64,000 nucleotides of DNA from Lucinisca nassula (GCA_963580285.1 OY757017.1:15884538-15948537); one strand, 5' to 3'; positions 32,594 to 44,964 are shown, numbered from the stretch's first letter. Translations and numbers: made by a program. The notes: generated from the letters alone by a model not told the origin.

Positions 32594-32836
32594 ATCACGA
32601 AAACACGCCTATATAAGCTATTCCACTTTTATATAGTAAGGGGTAAAGCTTATTTTTTCTTATTTCTGCTCTAAAATATAGATTGTGGATACTAGTTAGA
32701 ACCGCCTCAACGATGCGGTTCTAACGTGTACCCACAATCTATATTTAGAGCAGAAATAAAAGCTAACACAAATTTTCTTCTTTAAATTTACATTTTTAGG
32801 CGGTAAAATTTACGTATAGGCGTGTTTTCTTAATGC
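32594..32836. mobile_element. Hairpin MITE, best full-length copy
   Basis: 243 bp with TIRs CACGAAAACACGCCTATA and TATAGGCGTGTTTTCTTA. The centre is a near-perfect inverted repeat (ATATAGATTGTGGATACTAG ... GTACCCACAATCTATAT) with CCGCCTCAACGATGCGG at its tip. It defines the family seen at least ten times in the window. Non-coding. Confidence 0.85.
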
Positions 32837-32879
32837 GAACTGATTTATTTGCTGTTACATTGACTTTAACTTTCAAGCT

Positions 32880-33905
32880 AGCCCAATTGCTTTGAGCTAT
32901 CCAGAGCCGAAGGCTAGGAAAGGGGCTTATATGATAGCCGTTGTCCGTCGTCATCGTCGCCTGGCGTCGTCTGTCTGGCCTCATGAGTCAACATTTTTAA
33001 ACGGCATCTCCTCTGAAGCTACTGGGATAATCGAGCTCAAATTTGATCTGCGGCATCCTCTGACTAGGGGATTATGTTTAATGAAAAATTGCTTTTATAA
33101 TTGGTTGCTATGGCAACTTAGAGCTTTCATAGACTTATAATTGGACAAACTGAACAATATCATTTACTGTCTAGCCTTTGTTGATACTTTTCATAGAAAT
33201 TTTCATAGAAATTGCTTTGACTCCATTTTGATTTCATCGAAATGTTTTCTGGCTGCCATACAAATTTAGGCTTTCTGTACATATCAGTTGGTGGTCATGG
33301 AAACTAAAATGCCAAAATTAGAAAAAAAAAATAATAATGAAAAATGATCTTCTCAAAAATATTCAACGAGGATGAGATTTCAAGGAAAATTTATCATATT
33401 ATCTTTTACAAGTTTTTTTTTTACATATTAAATTCGTTAATTTAGTTTGATCGCTATGCACCTAAGGGTTTAAATAGACTCATAACTGTGGAAATTAAAA
33501 AAATGACATTTACTGCCAAACCTTTGATGATTGGATAAATCTTTCATAGAATTGTTCCTTAAGCAATCCTCTATCTTATATGAAAATCGTCTCATTAGTT
33601 TAGTTGCTATGACAACTCATAGTGCCATTGGCCTATAATATGGAAAATTGAAAAATGGCATTTACTGCCAAATCATTGCGGAGATTTTGACAAAACATTA
33701 ATAGAATTTTTCCTTGAGGATCTTCTATCAGCCATAAGCTTTTATGCCAACTGCTCGTTATGTAGGAGGGTTTTAGTATTAAAAACAGCGGACCCATAAT
33801 GCCACTTTGGAACATGCAATAATCAGCCCAAATTTTGTCCGGACAAGTTCTCAATGATTGCTCGATTGATTTTCCAAAATTTAATGTATATGATAGATAT
33901 CAATA
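32880..33905. repeat. Pearl/HINE-like array, about 190-bp units
   Basis: After a CCGTCGTCATCGTCGCC-type start, diverged units recur with GTTGCTATGGCAACTTA, CTTATAATTGGA and ATTTACTGCCAA. Termini not defined. Confidence 0.55.
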
Positions 33906-35200
33906 ATACGTTTTACAACAGGGTTTGGCAGGGTCCCCTGGGAGTAGCGGAGCCATCCACCATCCTCTCCACACAGTAAACGTCCTAATATTTTTAACCG
34001 TTCAGAACCCCACCCCTAAACCATATGTACTATCTTGTTCCTTATGATAAGACGCACTCAATGACGCCAACCTCGGGTCCCTCGTAATGTGCCGGGGCCG
34101 TGTCCCACCCCCTCCACTTCATATAAAGCTTTTTAGAAAACTTTCAGATCTCCACCCCTGAACCGTATATAGTTTTGACCCTAGAGCATATATTGTCATT
34201 CCTTATGATAAGACAAATTCAGTGGCTCCAACTTTGGGGTCCCCGCAAGTGACCCCTGGGGCATGCTCCACCCTTCCGTTCCCTAAAAGGCCGTGCATTT
34301 CAGAAACCGTTCAGATCCGAGTCCCTTAACTATATAGTCGTGTTTGTTTATGATAATAAGCATTCAGTCACCCGACCTTGGGGTCTCCTGGGATGTGCGT
34401 GAGCCATGCCCCGCCCCTCTACTTCATGAAAGACCATGTATCTCAGAAACTCTTCAGATCTTCACCCTTAAAACATATATATTCTTACTCTTTATGACGC
34501 ATTTAGTAAAACCGATTCGGAGGTCCACGCATTTCTAAGAAACCGCCCCCTCAACAATATATATTCTTGTTTTTTTATGATAAAATAGAATTGAAGGCAA
34601 TGATGAGGAATCGATACAATTCACCCACACCACTCATCAGAGACACCGATTGGAAAGAAACACAGACATAAAATAACTAGACCCTTATGAAAACATCAAT
34701 AGCGAAAAACCTAAAGGACAGTTACTTTCCCACAAAATGGCCCAATGGATATCCAAAATAAAATATATAAGCGATACACACACTCAAAGACAAACTATAA
34801 CAAAAATAAACGGCGACAGAAGAACCGCCTTGGAGCGGTCAGTGATCGATATTTCATTTCACTGGGGAGCGATTTTACACGGCCGCAATCCTCGCCATTA
34901 CTTATGTCGTGGTTTAAACATATAGTTTGTTCTGTCTGCATGAAGGCTTCCAAACTCATAAGGCACATTCAGTGACAACAAGCTTGGACTTGCCTTGGGT
35001 CCGCCGGGGGCCATGCCACAAACCCTCCACTGATTCAGGCATTATATATCTCAGGAATCAAACAGATCCCCACTCCTAAACAATATATATTCTTGTTTCT
35101 TATGATAAGACGCTTTAAATATACCAATCTTGGCTCCGATGGAACCATGCCACACCCCGCCCAATTCATAAAAGGCATAATATTTCAGAATCCAAGTCAA
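33906..35200. repeat. Tandem array, about 150-bp units, with nested Naiad tail
   Basis: Units recur with TCTTGTTCCTTATGATAAGA, CACTCAATGACGCCAACC-type and CCACCCCTCCAC-type segments. A subfamily B Naiad 3' UTR sits inside at 34590-34960. Confidence 0.6.
34590..34960 (-). mobile_element. Naiad 3' UTR, subfamily B
   Basis: From AATTGAAGGCAATGATGAGG through GACAGAAGAACCGCCTTGGA to TCTGCATGAAGGCTTCCAA. The C/G tract has been lost. Confidence 0.8.
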
Positions 35201-35589
35201 CATGAGTGCTGATTTTAGTATTGTTGTCCGTTTGGTGGACTTTATAGTTGGTCGATTACAATCTTACCATGTTAAAATAAATGATTGCCAGTGAGAGTTG
35301 TGCCCGCCGGACTTACAGTTCCCACCTGAGCTCTGGTGAGAATTTTGGTCAATGGGCTTCTCGTTTTTTTTTTTGCTTTGCAAAACGCGGGTTAATTCAT
35401 TTTCAATGCAAGCAATCGATTTGTTTTTCAACGATAATCTCCTCGATTTTTCACGGCAATGTCCGGAGAAATTTTCTCGAGAATTTCTGGTTCATTTTAT
35501 TTTTTCTCGGTGGTTCCCAGTGAAAATGGCCGATTTTTCTTAAACCCCTTTATCCGCGAATAAAACAGTATGTTTTACCGTTGTCTTGC

Positions 35590-36330
35590 CTGCATATGCA
35601 ACGACGAACTATATCAAAAATAAACGATGGCAGAAGCACCGCCTTGGTACGGTCAATAAAAACACTATTACTTGGGGGCTTAATGACTGGTGCAGAAGTC
35701 ATCTACTTCTTAAAGTTTAAATGGCTTATATTCAACGCCCTTGTACTTACTGCCAAGGGCAACAGAGTAACAGCTACGTTAAATAAAATAATAATTTTAT
35801 TAACTAAACAAGAGGTCCATGATGGGCCTGAAATGCTCACCTTATTCATCCAGCATTTCAGTTGTTTCTTGCTGTCGAGTCCTCATCGTTGTTTTATCTC
35901 TATGGTTGTTTGATTTTTGTGTTCTCGGAGATGTTGTACTGTTGATTTAGGAGGCCTTCATGCGAACTGAACATATAATTTGTCTAAATCGCGACAGAAG
36001 TAAGGGTGAGGATTGCGGTCGGATTAACTCGATTTAAGACCCCATTGGATTTCGTTTCATTGGCCGTTCCAAGGCGGTTTTTCTGTCGTGGTTTATTTTT
36101 GTTATGTTTTGTCTTTGAGTGTGTTCATAGCTTGTGCTTGTATGTTTTCTTCTGGATAGCCAGTTGGCCATTTTGTGGGAAAGTAACTCTCGTTTTGGCT
36201 TTCTGCTATTGATGTTTCCATTGGGGTCTAATTGTTTCATGTTTGTGTTTCTTTCCCTTTGATGTCTCTGATGGGAGCTGGGGATTAATTGTATAGATTC
36301 CTGAACATTGCCTTCACTTCAATTTGGCCA
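35590..36330. mobile_element. Two opposed Naiad 3' UTR pieces
   Basis: A short minus-strand piece (35596-35690) and a plus-strand subfamily B piece (35815-36330, ending TGCCTTCACTTCAATTTGG). They face each other across 120 bases of other sequence. Confidence 0.7.
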
Positions 36331-36334
36331 AGAT

Positions 36335-37010
36335 ATCATCAAGACAATTAATATTGTATGGTCTCATGGTAGATGAAGCAGAAACTGTGGCCTCTAAAGT
36401 ATGAACACGGTTTCAAAGCAATTTTACCTAGTGACATCGTTTTTGACCTGACATGATCCTATTCGAACATGGGCACGGTATCATTCAGACAAACATTCTG
36501 GTATGTTGTGAAGATTGAAGCAAAACTGTGGCCTCTAGAAGATGAACAAGGCTTTAACGAAATTTTAATCGGGGAACTAGGTTTTGACCTAGTGATCTAG
36601 TTCTTGACCCGACAAGACTTATATCGAACTTGATTGGGATATCATCATAACAAACATTGTGGTAAAGTTGCATGAAACTGTGGCCTCTAGAAGGTGAAAT
36701 AGGTTTAAATGAAAATTGAATAGATCACCTAGCTTTTGAACCTACATACTTCGTTTTTGAACTTGACCGAGACATTATTAAGACAAACATTATGATAAAG
36801 TTTCATAATGATTGAAGCAAACTGTGGCCTCCGAGGATGAACAAGGTTTATAGGAATTTGATCCAGTGACCTAGTTTTTGACCCGACATAATCCATATTC
36901 GATTTTTTTCGGGATGTCATCAAGACAAACATTCTTGTAAAGTTTCACCATGCATGTTCCATACTTGAAATTGACTAAGATATCATCAAAAGAAACATTT
37001 TGGTAAAGTT
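36335..37010. repeat. Tandem array, about 150-bp units
   Basis: Four or five diverged units share ATCATCAAGACAAACATT, AAACTGTGGCCTCTAGAAG and CTAGTTTTTGACCCGACA. It lies just upstream of a coding exon and is intronic. Confidence 0.75.
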
Positions 37011-37063
37011 TAATGAAACATATTAACGTTGGCCACATTTATCATTTTCATATATCACGTCAG

Positions 37064-38342
37064 ATTCTGATCAAAACATTTTAACAGTTTCAGTTCCAAC
37101 CGCAACAACATATTCCAACGGGCACCGTGTCAGTGACAGGACACACTGCTGCTGTTTCTGCCATAAATACTATGCACGGATAGCTAGACATCTAAAGACG
37201 CATGGTGAAGAGGAAGAAATAAAGGAACTCCGAGAATTAACAGGCAAAACGAAGAGGAAGGAACTCGATCGTCTTCGGCTGCGAGGAGACTATTTACATA
37301 ATATATCTGTCGCGAATGAGAACAAAGGTGTTCTCATTGTCGTCCGAAGACCGACGAAAGGTAAACCAGATTATGCATCTAGTGACTTTGCACCATGTGA
37401 ACATTGCAGAGGTTATTATATTCGATGGGAATTATGGAGACATCAAAAAAAATGCCAATTTGCCCCCGAAAGGGATAGAAAACGAAGAAATAGAGCACAG
37501 CGTAACAGTATTATTTTGATGGAATCATCAAAGTCACCATCGTTGATCGACGCATCATTTATTGAGCACGTGATAAGCAGGATGAATGTCGATTCAGTGT
37601 CAATGGTTGTTAGAAACGATCACATTTGTCTTAAGTACGGAGAACTGAAATATTCTACATTTGCGAAAAGAAAAAAGAAACATGGTTCAGTTAGTTCCGA
37701 TCTGCGGCTTCTGGGACGACTCGTGTTAAAAATGAGAGAAATGACAGGAATCAAAGACGGTTATTTAAAAAACTTCCTGAAAGTCGAACACTTCGACGGG
37801 TTGATTAATGCCGCGCATGCACTTGCAGTCATAGACGAAAAAGGCGACATGGCAAACTTTGCTAAACCCTCTGTCGGACAGAAGTTAGGAAGACTGTTAA
37901 AAAAGTGTTGCCTTATTCTAGAAGGACAGGCAAGCAGACGAAATGACGACATTGATGAAAAACACGCCATTCGACTGAGTCGATTAATCGAAAATGAATG
38001 GCTGTACAAGGTCAATGCGATATCGCATACAACAACTGAAGAAAAACGTAGAAATCAATCAGTTCTCCTTCCGACTACAGACGACTTAATTAAACTAAAA
38101 GACCACATAGAAACCGAAATGGAAGCAGCCAAGCATCGCCTAAAGGTCGCATATACGATGGAAAACTTCCAAGCCCTTCAGTCTCTAGTTCTCTGTAGAC
38201 TTATCATGTTCAACAGATTACGAAGTGGTGAAGTGAGTGAAATAAGACTGGGTGACTATCTAAGTAGACCTCAGTGGCAAAATGCTGTAAACGAAGAAAT
38301 TTACTCGTCTCTGACCAAACTGGAACAAACGCTAGTGAACAG
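37064..38342 (+). CDS. Main exon: zinc-finger motifs and recombinase core
   Basis: Acceptor ATATATCACGTCAG; donor GTAATT. The exon enters with two bases completing a codon and is open for 425 codons (residues about 111-537 of the chained protein). It encodes a C2H2-type motif (C140, C143, H153, H157, within FCHKYYARIARHLKTH), a Cys2-His-Cys motif (C222, C225, H237, C241), then a helical region with LRLLGRLVLKMREM and FLKVEHFDGLI. Near its end FNRLRSGEVSEIRLGDY matches box I of tyrosine recombinases, with R497 as the first catalytic Arg. Invertebrate genomes hold many uncharacterised genes of this plan. Role is likely DNA binding or recombination in the nucleus. It could be a domesticated Crypton-like or other YR transposase; this is an inference. 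Confidence 0.85.
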
Positions 38343-38399
38343 GTAATTACTATGATATTGTTTTCCATTAGCATATATATTTTAGCTCACTAAAAGTTA

Positions 38400-38469
38400 A
38401 TTTAATTCAAACGTCCATTGACCTTGACGTACATTTCATGCTTCACTTTTGTGAACTATTGCATCAACC
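38400..38469. repeat. Pearl-like repeat fragment
   Basis: CCTTGACGTACATTTCATGC resembles a block at 42888-42905 on the far side of the Naiad copy (CCTTGACCTACATTTCATGG), so the elements between may have landed in one old array. Confidence 0.4.
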
Positions 38470-38745
38470 ATAACGTTCAAACCGTCAACCCAATTAAGGT
38501 CATGTTGGAGATATTCCTTCCAATTTTATGGGACTTTTACCGACATTGAGATGAAATGACATATCATGCCCCACCACCCAATGAAACCAAAATGGTTTAT
38601 ATGCAAGGACGGTCCGACTCGCATCAATTTGCATGGTCAAGCTTAGACCTTCTAAGTGGTTTACCAGTGCTCGTGTATGGTCCGTTTTAGCTCTGCATTG
38701 AAGCACCATGCAGCCCAATCTAATTCTCCTGGCCCCGATGTTTAA
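38470..38745 (-). mobile_element. SINE-like 296-bp family copy
   Basis: Contains GTCATGTTGGAGATATTCC through GCACCATGCAGCCCAATC, abutting the 3' end of the large Naiad. Confidence 0.8.
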
Positions 38746-38747
38746 AG

Positions 38748-41700
38748 CAGAAGCAAAACAAAGATCAGGAATCGATACAATCAACCCACTCCACCCATCA
38801 AAGACACCAAAGGGAAAGAAACACAAACATTAAGCGACCACACCATAATGGAAACCTAAACAAAGGAAGGCCGTAAGGACAGTCACTTTCCCACAAAATG
38901 GCCATATGGCCATCCAAAACAAAAAGACACAAGTGATACACACAATAGGTAACAAACAACTAATAAACCGCCACAGAAGAACCGCCTTGGAACGGTCAGT
39001 GGAAAGATTTCCACTGGAGGGCTTAAATCGATTTTACGTGGCCACAATCCTCGACCTTACTTCCGTCGCGATTTAGACAAATAGTTTGTTCACTCCGCAT
39101 GAAGGCCTCCTAACTAATCAATGCAAAATCTCCGTGAACACAAAAAATCAAAGAACCAAAGAGGTGAGACAACGGTGAGGACTCGACAGCAAGAAACCAA
39201 TGAAATGCTGGAGTAAAAGAAAACCAACAGTTAGACTCCGATGGGCCCAACTAGAGACAGAGCATCAGGCACCAGCCAACATTACCTTGAATTAGATCTC
39301 TCTAATTCTCAATATGCCTTTACACTGGAACCGTCATAGAATCTGAGGCCTGACCCACCGGCGTGCAATTAAAGAGGGAAGCAAAGTTGCCAACCGTGAT
39401 TGGGTTAACTACCATGCATGCAGTCTGTCGTATAACATCCATGTTGTACCCAATCTGTTTATATCGAAGAATGATTTTACGTAATTGGGTGCTGAAGTCA
39501 TTGCGGTTATATATTTTTCTGAATTTATATACTAAGTCACCATAAAATTCGGGTTCCGATAGACCTTGTTGCAGAAGAGATTTAAGTCCAATATTGAATT
39601 TTGAAATTAATTCAGAATGGCGTCTATAAAATTTTGAAAAGGCTTTGCGTAGTTTATGGTACCGATAACCCTGATTAAGGAGTTTAGCCGTTAATAACCT
39701 ATTACGAGTGTTGAAGTCAGTTACATGACTACACACTCTAGCAAATCGAATTAATTGCAAACTATAAACGCCATAGAATGGCGCACGAGGAACATCACCA
39801 TCCAAAAAAGGAAAATTTACAATCTCAAAATCAAAGTCATCGCGTTTATCATAAATTTTGCACGAAACAAACCCATCTACAATAGAAAGATGTAAATCCA
39901 AAAACGGGGCCTCGGTATCAGAAGAATTTGCTTTATTTAACTGAAGTTCTGTGGGGTAAATCTGACTGATCAAACCATCGAAATAGGTATTATCAATATT
40001 TAATAAATCATCTAAATATCTAGAAGTGGAGCTTAAAGCTTCAATAATTTCAGATTGGTTATCAATGGAAAGCGACAACATGAAGTCTCTTTCATAACAA
40101 TACAAGAACAGATCAGCCACAAGAGGTGCGCAATTCGTACCCATCGGAATACACACAATTTGTCTAAATAACTTAGTACCGAATCTAATATAAATATAAA
40201 GTGTATAATTCTTATGCTCTTTAGAAGTGAAAATGCATTTCTGACATTACATGCAAGATAGAGAGAATCTTCTCTGTGAAAAGCCCATTCAATTAAATCA
40301 TTAAGCTTTTCTTTTATAAGATTATTAGGAAGTGTAGTGTAAAGAGTGGAAAAATCGAAAGTAGACAGACTTGAAGCACGAAAATGTCTGGATTTCAATT
40401 TATTTAAAACCTCATTCGAATTTTTTATAGACCAAAACAGATTTCTTCCTGATCTTTCAAAGACTTTATCACAATATTTAATCACATGCGTTTTAATAGC
40501 AGTAAGACAGGAAGTTAATAATTTAGAAAGTTCAGTGGTAGTGCAAGAGCTAGAATTTGCAATAAACCGTGCTTTGTAAGGTCTTTTATGAAGTTTTGGT
40601 AACCAGTATAGCGTAGGAAGCTTGTCTTGGCCTTCGGTAACACACACAGCAAACTTGGTGGCTGAATGACAAACATGCTTATCTACTATAGCTCTCTCTT
40701 CAGCTAAAGGCTGAAGTTCATAGGCCTTAGTACCACCAAGCTCCTGCTTAAGCGTGTTAATATAGTGGAGCCGTCACACAACGACGACGTTGTTAGCGGC
40801 CTTGTCTGCAGGGGCCAAAACAAAATGTCTTATGAAATTCTTGAATACCTAGTTTAAGATGACGTAAAGACGTCTTGGGCTTAGGAGGTAATAAGGTAGT
40901 ATTTTGAGAATAGAAAGAAATGCGTTTATTCACTAGTTTTAAAATGCTAAGTTTCCAGTCCTTAAGGGCTTTATGCTCAACATACTCTCGCTTACACCAT
41001 CGATTACCGAATTCATTCAAGGAAGCAGCGATTTCATCTCTACATTTACTGAAATCAATTTTAGAAGGAAACCGATATTTCGGTCCTTTAGAAATTACAT
41101 TCCTTATCCTAGAATCAGGAATAATTTTCAAATTGCCAGTAATTACATGACCAGCAGCAGGATAGCAATACACTGAGTTTTTACAATCACATGAATCAGG
41201 AGTATTAGTATCAATATCAAGATCTGAAACAAGTTTATTGAAATTAAAAATGATAGATCTAACAGGTTTGTTATATTTATAGCAAATTATAGGTGTTTCA
41301 GTATTTTGAAAATAAGCAGGAATGGACGAAAGCACCGATCTCTCACGGAAGATACTGGGCAAATCTATAAAATCCATACCCTTATTAATGAAGGATATTT
41401 TGAAGAAATGGCGTTAATGATTAATTTCAGAATCAATGTAAGGACGGAGAGTATGCTGAGTATAGCCTCTAGTTAAGAGAGCCGCATCATATAACTGATG
41501 AGAACTATCGTAGAATTTATTCGCCTCGGTGTCCAGAAGACGTAAAACAGAAACGGGTAATGAACTTAAAAATGAAAGCATAGAGTGGCGTTCATGATTT
41601 AATAATATAATTGACAGTCACTTCAGTCTAGTATTGTTTCGTTTAAACGCACTTGATTTACGTTTAAAGTTTCCATTTTTCCTGGTGATGTGAGATCTAG

Positions 41701-42800
41701 TTCTGCGTTTTCGACATTCCAGGAGCGAGAAAATATCAAAGTCCGGCATTATGGAAATATTACCCTCATGATAAATGTTGTCATTAAATCCCAGTGGAAA
41801 AGGGGTCTGTAAAAATTTAATCCATTTCAGTTCAGCCTCATGTCTTTTGATTATTTTGAATCTAGATGTAGAATTTGCATCGTAATAAAGTTTTTCCACT
41901 GGTTGTATAACAATGTTATTTACAGAATGACCTGTACGTCGAAAGTGACGGTACAAGAAAGTGTCAGTTTTCTTAGGCTTACTCATTCTACGATAATGCT
42001 CGTTCAATCTAGTTTTAAGCATGCGGTTAGTTTGACCGAAGTACGGCATATTACAGTTTTCAGCACGTCATGTAATTAGATAAATTAAATCTGTAGACTC
42101 TCATGTCAAATCAGACATGTTAACTACAGAGAAGCGTCTTCCATTTACAGATGAAGTAACGGTAGATGCAGTGCTTAAATGCGAACAACATCTGCACCTC
42201 TTGGCATTGCACTTAGAAATACTAGGATACATTACACTTCTTTTCCACGGATTAGTATATTTTCGAAGGATGGGCGATTTGAGAGGAGATAGTCTTATAC
42301 GGAGACTACTCCCAAAAACATTGGTATTGCCTGCTCCATTGAGATTAACTGAAGTTACAGAAGACAAATTTAAGGGTCTAACCAATACCGAAGGCAACAT
42401 AGTATTAAAGTTCTTAATAGAATGGGGAATCCGTACAGAAGAAGCAGAGTGTAACCTAAGGGGTAATATTGATATTTTAAATGTATTTGTGATACTCATG
42501 TGGGTTTAAAATTGATACCGTCAAAACTAAAGCGATCTTCATACCGGTCATTGTGTAAAACAGCATATGAAATGACTGAAGATAATTCCTTCGAATAGAA
42601 GGAAGGTACAACAAAAGCCCACAAAACATCTAAGTCTACTTAAAGTCCAGGGATGTCAAACAAGCAGTTGTTATACAACGAGGAACGAACATCGGTTTAA
42701 TAATGACCTTCAACAGGTATCTAAAGGATGTCAATAGATGGAACAGTGAAAAGCAATTGCATAAGCAATCCCTGAGGATTGGTAAAAAAGAGCATTCCTC
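38748..42800 (-). mobile_element. Naiad-type Penelope-like element, near full length
   Basis: This is the most complete copy, about 4.05 kb. From 5' to 3' on the minus strand: short leader, N-terminal region with cysteine cluster, GIY-YIG endonuclease, linker, reverse transcriptase with YLDD, C-terminal tail, then a 570-bp 3' UTR of subfamily A. Endonuclease before RT is the permuted order of the Naiad/Chlamys clade, not of canonical Penelope. The leader is truncated relative to the 15.3 kb copy. A frameshift near 40815, another in the RT near 40200 and a TAA near 41420 make this copy non-autonomous. Confidence 0.9.
39320..42499 (-). pseudogene. Naiad GIY-YIG/reverse transcriptase with UGA (Sec) codons
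   Basis: The frame opens at ATG 42499. Domains: cysteine cluster CNAKRCRCCSHL (near 42200); GIY-YIG endonuclease with LIYLIT and YFGQT and the arginine in LKTRLNEHYRRM (42088-41830), followed by a basic linker; RT with LYWLPKLHKRPYKARFI, motif A DFSTLYTTLP, CIPMGTNCAPLVADLFLYCY, and the catalytic STSRYLDDLLN; C-terminus ending MTVPV and TAA. Four in-frame UGA codons (42101-42103, 42068-42070, 41618-41620, 40774-40776) are at positions conserved in other copies; at least the fourth is Cys in related RTs. They are best read as selenocysteine. True lesions are two frameshifts and one TAA. A SECIS element must lie in the 3' UTR if this is right; I could not locate it. Confidence 0.85.
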
Positions 42801-43275
42801 AAAATCTGAAAGAACTTCAATAATGATACTTGATAAAAATTTGCTTCTAGAGATGGCAACAATAACGCAAGAATCGATATTTAACCTTGACCTACATTTC
42901 ATGGTTCACTTCCTTTATGGTCTTTTGCGTGAAACTTTGAAGATTGTTGGTATAACCTTGCACCACTAGATGACATCTATGTTTGAACTTGACTTAAATT
43001 TCATGGTTCGTTGACTGTCGCTTACAAAGTGCCTTCGGTGGAATTTTCGTCAAATTAAAAACAGAAGTCAAGGCAATGATCAGGAATCGATACAGTTACC
43101 TTGCACCTTCCATACACCGTGAAAAGTAAACAGGTCTTTATACTAGCCATTGGCGAAAACAAAAAGCATAAGGCTGAAAGTAACGCCTTCAAATTAAAGG
43201 AAGGTATAACTAAACTACACAAAATACTCATGTCTTCAACACGTTCACAGAAATTAAATACAAAATTGTTTTCGA
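42801..43275. other. Flank of the Naiad with old fragments
   Basis: Pearl-like units (TTTCATGGTTCACTTCC, TTTCATGGTTCGTTGAC) and a Naiad 3' tip fragment at about 43065-43105 (AAGGCAATGATCAGGAATCG). Confidence 0.5.
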
Positions 43276-43575
43276 TTTGTTTGTTTGATTTGAGGTTTAA
43301 CGTCCACGTCAACCCTGTAAAAGTCATTTTGGAGCCGTTGCTTCCAATTTTGTGGGACTTTTACCTGATATTGAGATGTAATGACATCTCAAGCCCTGCC
43401 GCCCAATGAAACCAATAAGGTTTATAAGCATTGACGTTACGACTCGCACCACTTTGCCTGGGCAGGCTCAGATCCTCTAAGTGGTTTACCAGTACTCGTG
43501 TGTGGGTCGGTTACAGCTCTGGGTGAAAGCATCATGCAGCCCGTCTATTCCTTCAAGCCCCGATTGGCAAGGGTC
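43276..43575 (-). mobile_element. SINE-like 296-bp family copy
   Basis: Full-length: tail complement GATTTGAGGTTTAACGTCC at the left, head TTCCTTCAAGCCCCGATTGG at the right. Confidence 0.85.
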
Positions 43576-43589
43576 GTATATGAATATCG

Positions 43590-44640
43590 GTATACCAATG
43601 ATCTTCAATATAGTATCTAAAGGATGTCAATTTTAGGAACAATGAAAAGTAACTGCAAATACATTCCATAAGGACTGGAATGAAAAACGTTTGTGTTTTA
43701 GGTCATTTCGGATTTTGTTGGAGTTGTATCCGACATTATGATGAAATGACAACTCATACCCTCCCGCCCGAAAACCACAAGGGCTTGAGGAACGGATCAC
43801 AGCACATTACCTGGGCACCCTAAGATCTGACAGTTTTTCCTATTCTCAGATGCGGGGTTGGCTTCTGTTCTACGCAATAGCACCATGCATCCCAGTCTTA
43901 TTTCTCAACGCCCCGATGGGAGTATTGGAATAATAGGAGCATTTAATGTACGGGCAGTCCTTCACCCTCAACACACAGCACAAACAAAACAGCCCTTATA
44001 TGCAAAATAAAAGAGAACGCAATGATCAGGAATCGGCAGTAAAACTTTTCACTTACCATCTAAGACACCGTCAAATGATAAAACGATATCCATACCGTTT
44101 ATTGATGAAAGCAGCATGCCCTAGAGCACAAGGTAAGTCCGTCCAATTGAAAGAAAGTATAGCAGTAGCCCACAAAATAGACGGGTCTACATAAAACACA
44201 GAAATCAAACACAAAAGAGTTATACGAGATACGAATTTAGGTATACATATGATCTTCAATATAGTATTTAAATTGTGTTATTGTGAGCAACAGTAAAATA
44301 TTGCAAACACAATACTGTGAATAATAAGAGCCTTAAATAAATATATAGGGAGACCTTTTACTGCCACTAAACAACACAAACGAAACAGTCCTGATGTTTA
44401 AAGTAGAGGCAAAAGGCAATGATTAGGAATCGATTCAATAACCTTTCACCTCATTAAAGACATGGTCTGAAGACATCACATCACATTGGTCATTGATGAA
44501 AGAAGCATGCATAGGAAGTGAAAGAAAGTCCTTCAGATTAAAGAAAGGTATAGTAAACGCCTAAAACATAGATTTGTCTTCAGAACGTTCAAACAGAGCA
44601 AGCGTTATACAACAAGATACGAATATCGGTATACTACGGC
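43590..44640 (-). mobile_element. Naiad 5'-leader fragments in series
   Basis: Blocks matching the Naiad leader (complement of TTGTTTGTGCTGTGTGTTGA near 43960-43995, and a second near 44340-44400) alternate with pieces like GATCTTCAATATAGTATCTA. A diverged SINE copy lies at 43695-43930. They look like several 5' ends stacked head to tail, a known Penelope-like behaviour. Confidence 0.55.
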
Positions 44641-44964
44641 AGCATTGACATTTAGAATTGCTAAACTATTTCCTTTCAGAGAACCAGGATAGTCGCTATA
44701 TAGCTTGACATTGTTTAAACAACATCTCCTCCTGAACCATATTTTGGATTGGGCTGGAACTTAATGTGAGACATCGGAATAGCATTGAAAATTTTAAACT
44801 CGTTCTGCTCCGTATCCACGATAGCGGCCATGGCGCCAATCTCGCAAAGGCTTTTTCTCCGAAAGTCGGAATAGGAGACAGCGTATTGACATGGGAATTC
44901 AAAATTGCTAAAAGCCTTCCGTTCCGATATCCAAGTGTATATATTGAAACTATTTGATCAACAT

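Noticed and set aside
37761..38015. Minus-strand frame inside the 37064-38342 exon
   Set aside because: The plus strand has the conserved recombinase motifs, splice borders and phase continuity; the minus frame is incidental.
38748..39320. SECIS element in the Naiad 3' UTR
   Set aside because: I looked for an ATGA/GA quartet with an apical AA in the consensus UTR and found no arrangement with a convincing helix. One is expected if the UGA codons are recoded, but I cannot place it by eye.
42117..42509. 130-codon frame on the + strand opposite the Naiad endonuclease
   Set aside because: It is the antisense shadow of the Naiad N-terminal coding region, which has domain homology and copies elsewhere.
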